DNA from: JBOGXB01 sp050694215
GTDB taxonomy: Bacteria > Actinomycetota > CADDZG01 > WHSQ01
Length of the DNA: 6,890 bases
NCBI GenBank assembly: GCA_050694215.1
Contig: JBOGXB010000087.1
Span: 1-6,890, forward strand
Direction: 5' to 3'
Numbering within the stretch: position 1 is the stretch's first letter; each line of letters starts with the position of its first letter. Under the pieces are notes generated by a model. It did not search any database. It was given only the letters and a program-made list of their open reading frames with translations, and was not told the DNA's origin. Position numbers and translations under genes: made by a program. Positions 5,754 through 6,890 of this stretch are shown piece by piece.

Positions 5754-6890
5754 GTGGACTTCTCTCTGTCCGAGGAGCACGTAGAGCTCCAGAAGTGGGC
5801 GCACGAGTTCGCCGAGAAGGAGATCCGCCCGGCGGCGGCCGAATACGACGAATCCGAGGAGTTCCCCTGGTCCGTCCTGAAGAAGGCCGCCGAGGCCGGC
5901 CTCTACAGCGTCGACATCTACCTCCAATCCCAGCAGGATTCGAGCGGGCTCACCCTTCCGATCGTCATGGAGGAGACCTTCTGGGGCTGCGCCGGCATCG
6001 GACTATGCATCTTCGGCACCGGCTTACCCCTGTCCGCCCTTGCCGCGATCGGCACCCAGGACCAGCTGGTCGAGTGGGCGCCGAGGATGTTCGGGACGCC
6101 CGAGGATCCGAAGGTGGCGGCGTTCGCAGTCACCGAGCCGCAGGCGGGCTCCGACGTCCGCAATCTCCGCACTAGGGCGGTGCGGGAGGGCGACGAGTGG
6201 GTCCTCAACGGCACCAAGGTGTTCATAACGAACGGCCAGTATGCAGACGTTTACATCGTCGTTGCGACCGTGGATCCCGAGCTCGGCCACCGCGGCCAGG
6301 CGAGTTTCATCGTGAGCCGAGAGGACGGCATTAAGCCGGGCAAGAAGGAAAAGAAGCTCGGCATCCGTGCCTCGGACACCTCCGAGGTGATCCTCGACGA
6401 TGTGCGTATCCCCGTCGACCGTGTGCTCGGAGGCATCGACAAGCTCGAGTCGAAGCTCGACCGGGCGCGCAAAGGCGAGTCGACCGGCCGCTCGTCGGCT
6501 GCGCTGAGGACCTTCGAGGTGACGCGACCAGCGGTTGCCGCTCAGGCCGTTGGAATCGCACGCGCCGCCCTCGAATTCGCGGTCGACTACGCGAAGGATC
6601 GCAAGGCTTTCGGAGTACCGATCTCACAACACCAGAGCGTCCAGAACATGCTCGCCGACATGGCCGTCGAGGTTGAGTGCGCCCGCCTCCTCGTCTATCG
6701 GGCTGCCTGGCTGGCGGCCAACGGGCAGCCGTTCCCCAAAGCCGAGGGCTCGATGTCGAAGCTGAAGGCCGGAGAGACCGCCGTACGGGTAACGGAGCAG
6801 GCCGTTCAGGTGCTCGGCGGCTACGGGTTCATAAAGGACTTCCCGGTCGAGAAGTGGTATCGGGACTCGAAGATCTACACGATCTTCGAG
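5754..6890 (+). CDS. Acyl-CoA dehydrogenase, FAD-dependent (3' truncated)
   Basis: The frame is open from GTG 5754 to the window edge: 379 codons with no stop. It is divergent from the R2lox-SCP2 gene. Family motifs are clear: AAFAVTEPQAGSDV (122-135, signature 1), WVLNGTKVFITNGQYAD (149-165), KLGIRASDTSEVILDDVRIP (201-220), RKAFGVPISQHQSVQNMLADM (283-303) and QVLGGYGFIKDFPVEKWYRDSKIY (352-375, signature 2). The last visible codon, E379 in IFE, is where the catalytic Glu of the I(Y/F)EGTSE motif should be, so only the C-terminal tail, probably 20-30 residues, is missing. Between about 227 and 258 the sequence GIDKLESKLDRARKGEST and what follows replaces the usual short G(E/Q)GF link, making this region longer and charged compared with the other acyl-CoA dehydrogenase here. 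It should oxidise an acyl-CoA with ETF as acceptor; the substrate is unassigned. Its partner across the shared promoter suggests a role in the same lipid pathway. Confidence 0.92.
   Translation, partial: MDFSLSEEHVELQKWAHEFAEKEIRPAAAEYDESEEFPWSVLKKAAEAGLYSVDIYLQSQQDSSGLTLPIVMEETFWGCAGIGLCIFGTGLPLSALAAIGTQDQLVEWAPRMFGTPEDPKVAAFAVTEPQAGSDVRNLRTRAVREGDEWVLNGTKVFITNGQYADVYIVVATVDPELGHRGQASFIVSREDGIKPGKKEKKLGIRASDTSEVILDDVRIPVDRVLGGIDKLESKLDRARKGESTGRSSAALRTFEVTRPAVAAQAVGIARAALEFAVDYAKDRKAFGVPISQHQSVQNMLADMAVEVECARLLVYRAAWLAANGQPFPKAEGSMSKLKAGETAVRVTEQAVQVLGGYGFIKDFPVEKWYRDSKIYTIFE

Noticed and set aside
1..6890. tRNA, rRNA, CRISPR arrays, insertion sequences or phage genes
   Set aside because: I saw no transposase motifs, no terminal inverted repeats with target duplications, no regular spacer arrays and no tRNA-like cloverleaf in the non-coding gaps.

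Overview
This is a GC-rich, gene-dense bacterial window with GTG and TTG starts used beside ATG, gene overlaps of 4 and 8 bases, and almost no non-coding DNA outside two gaps. Together with a DPM1-like glycosyltransferase, several acyl-CoA dehydrogenases and an R2lox-type oxidase (a family well known from mycobacteria), this suggests a member of the Actinomycetota, perhaps an uncultured lineage. No rRNA or other phylogenetic marker is present, so the assignment is inference.

Layout. A plus-strand family 2 glycosyltransferase, cut at the left edge, ends at 668 and overlaps tail-to-tail by 8 bases with a minus-strand block. Read in its own direction, that block is an acyl-CoA dehydrogenase (4070 to 2916), RNase D (2919 to 1726, start and stop overlapping as TTGA) and a NYN-domain protein with two OST-HTH/LOTUS domains (1701 to 661). 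This is a probable three-gene operon linking one fatty-acid oxidation enzyme to two RNA-metabolism proteins. Upstream of it is a 307-base non-coding gap (4071-4377) with a 54-base-period tandem repeat, an 11-bp inverted repeat and a possible leaderless promoter. Further right on the minus strand is the most notable gene (5656 to 4378): an R2-like ligand-binding oxidase whose C-terminus continues into an SCP2-type lipid-binding domain. As given, a single extra base near 5132-5140 splits its reading frame. A 97-base divergent intergenic region with a TTGAC-N6-GTCAA inverted repeat separates it from a second acyl-CoA dehydrogenase on the plus strand (5754 onward), which runs off the right edge at its predicted catalytic glutamate.

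How it may work together. R2lox proteins hold a Mn/Fe or Fe/Fe site with a bound long-chain fatty acid, SCP2 domains bind fatty acyl chains or sterols, and acyl-CoA dehydrogenases oxidise acyl-CoAs. A lipid-handling oxidase that carries its own lipid-binding domain, divergently transcribed from an acyl-CoA dehydrogenase through a shared putative operator, looks like a small lipid-oxidation module. The fusion and the shared control are the main things worth following up.
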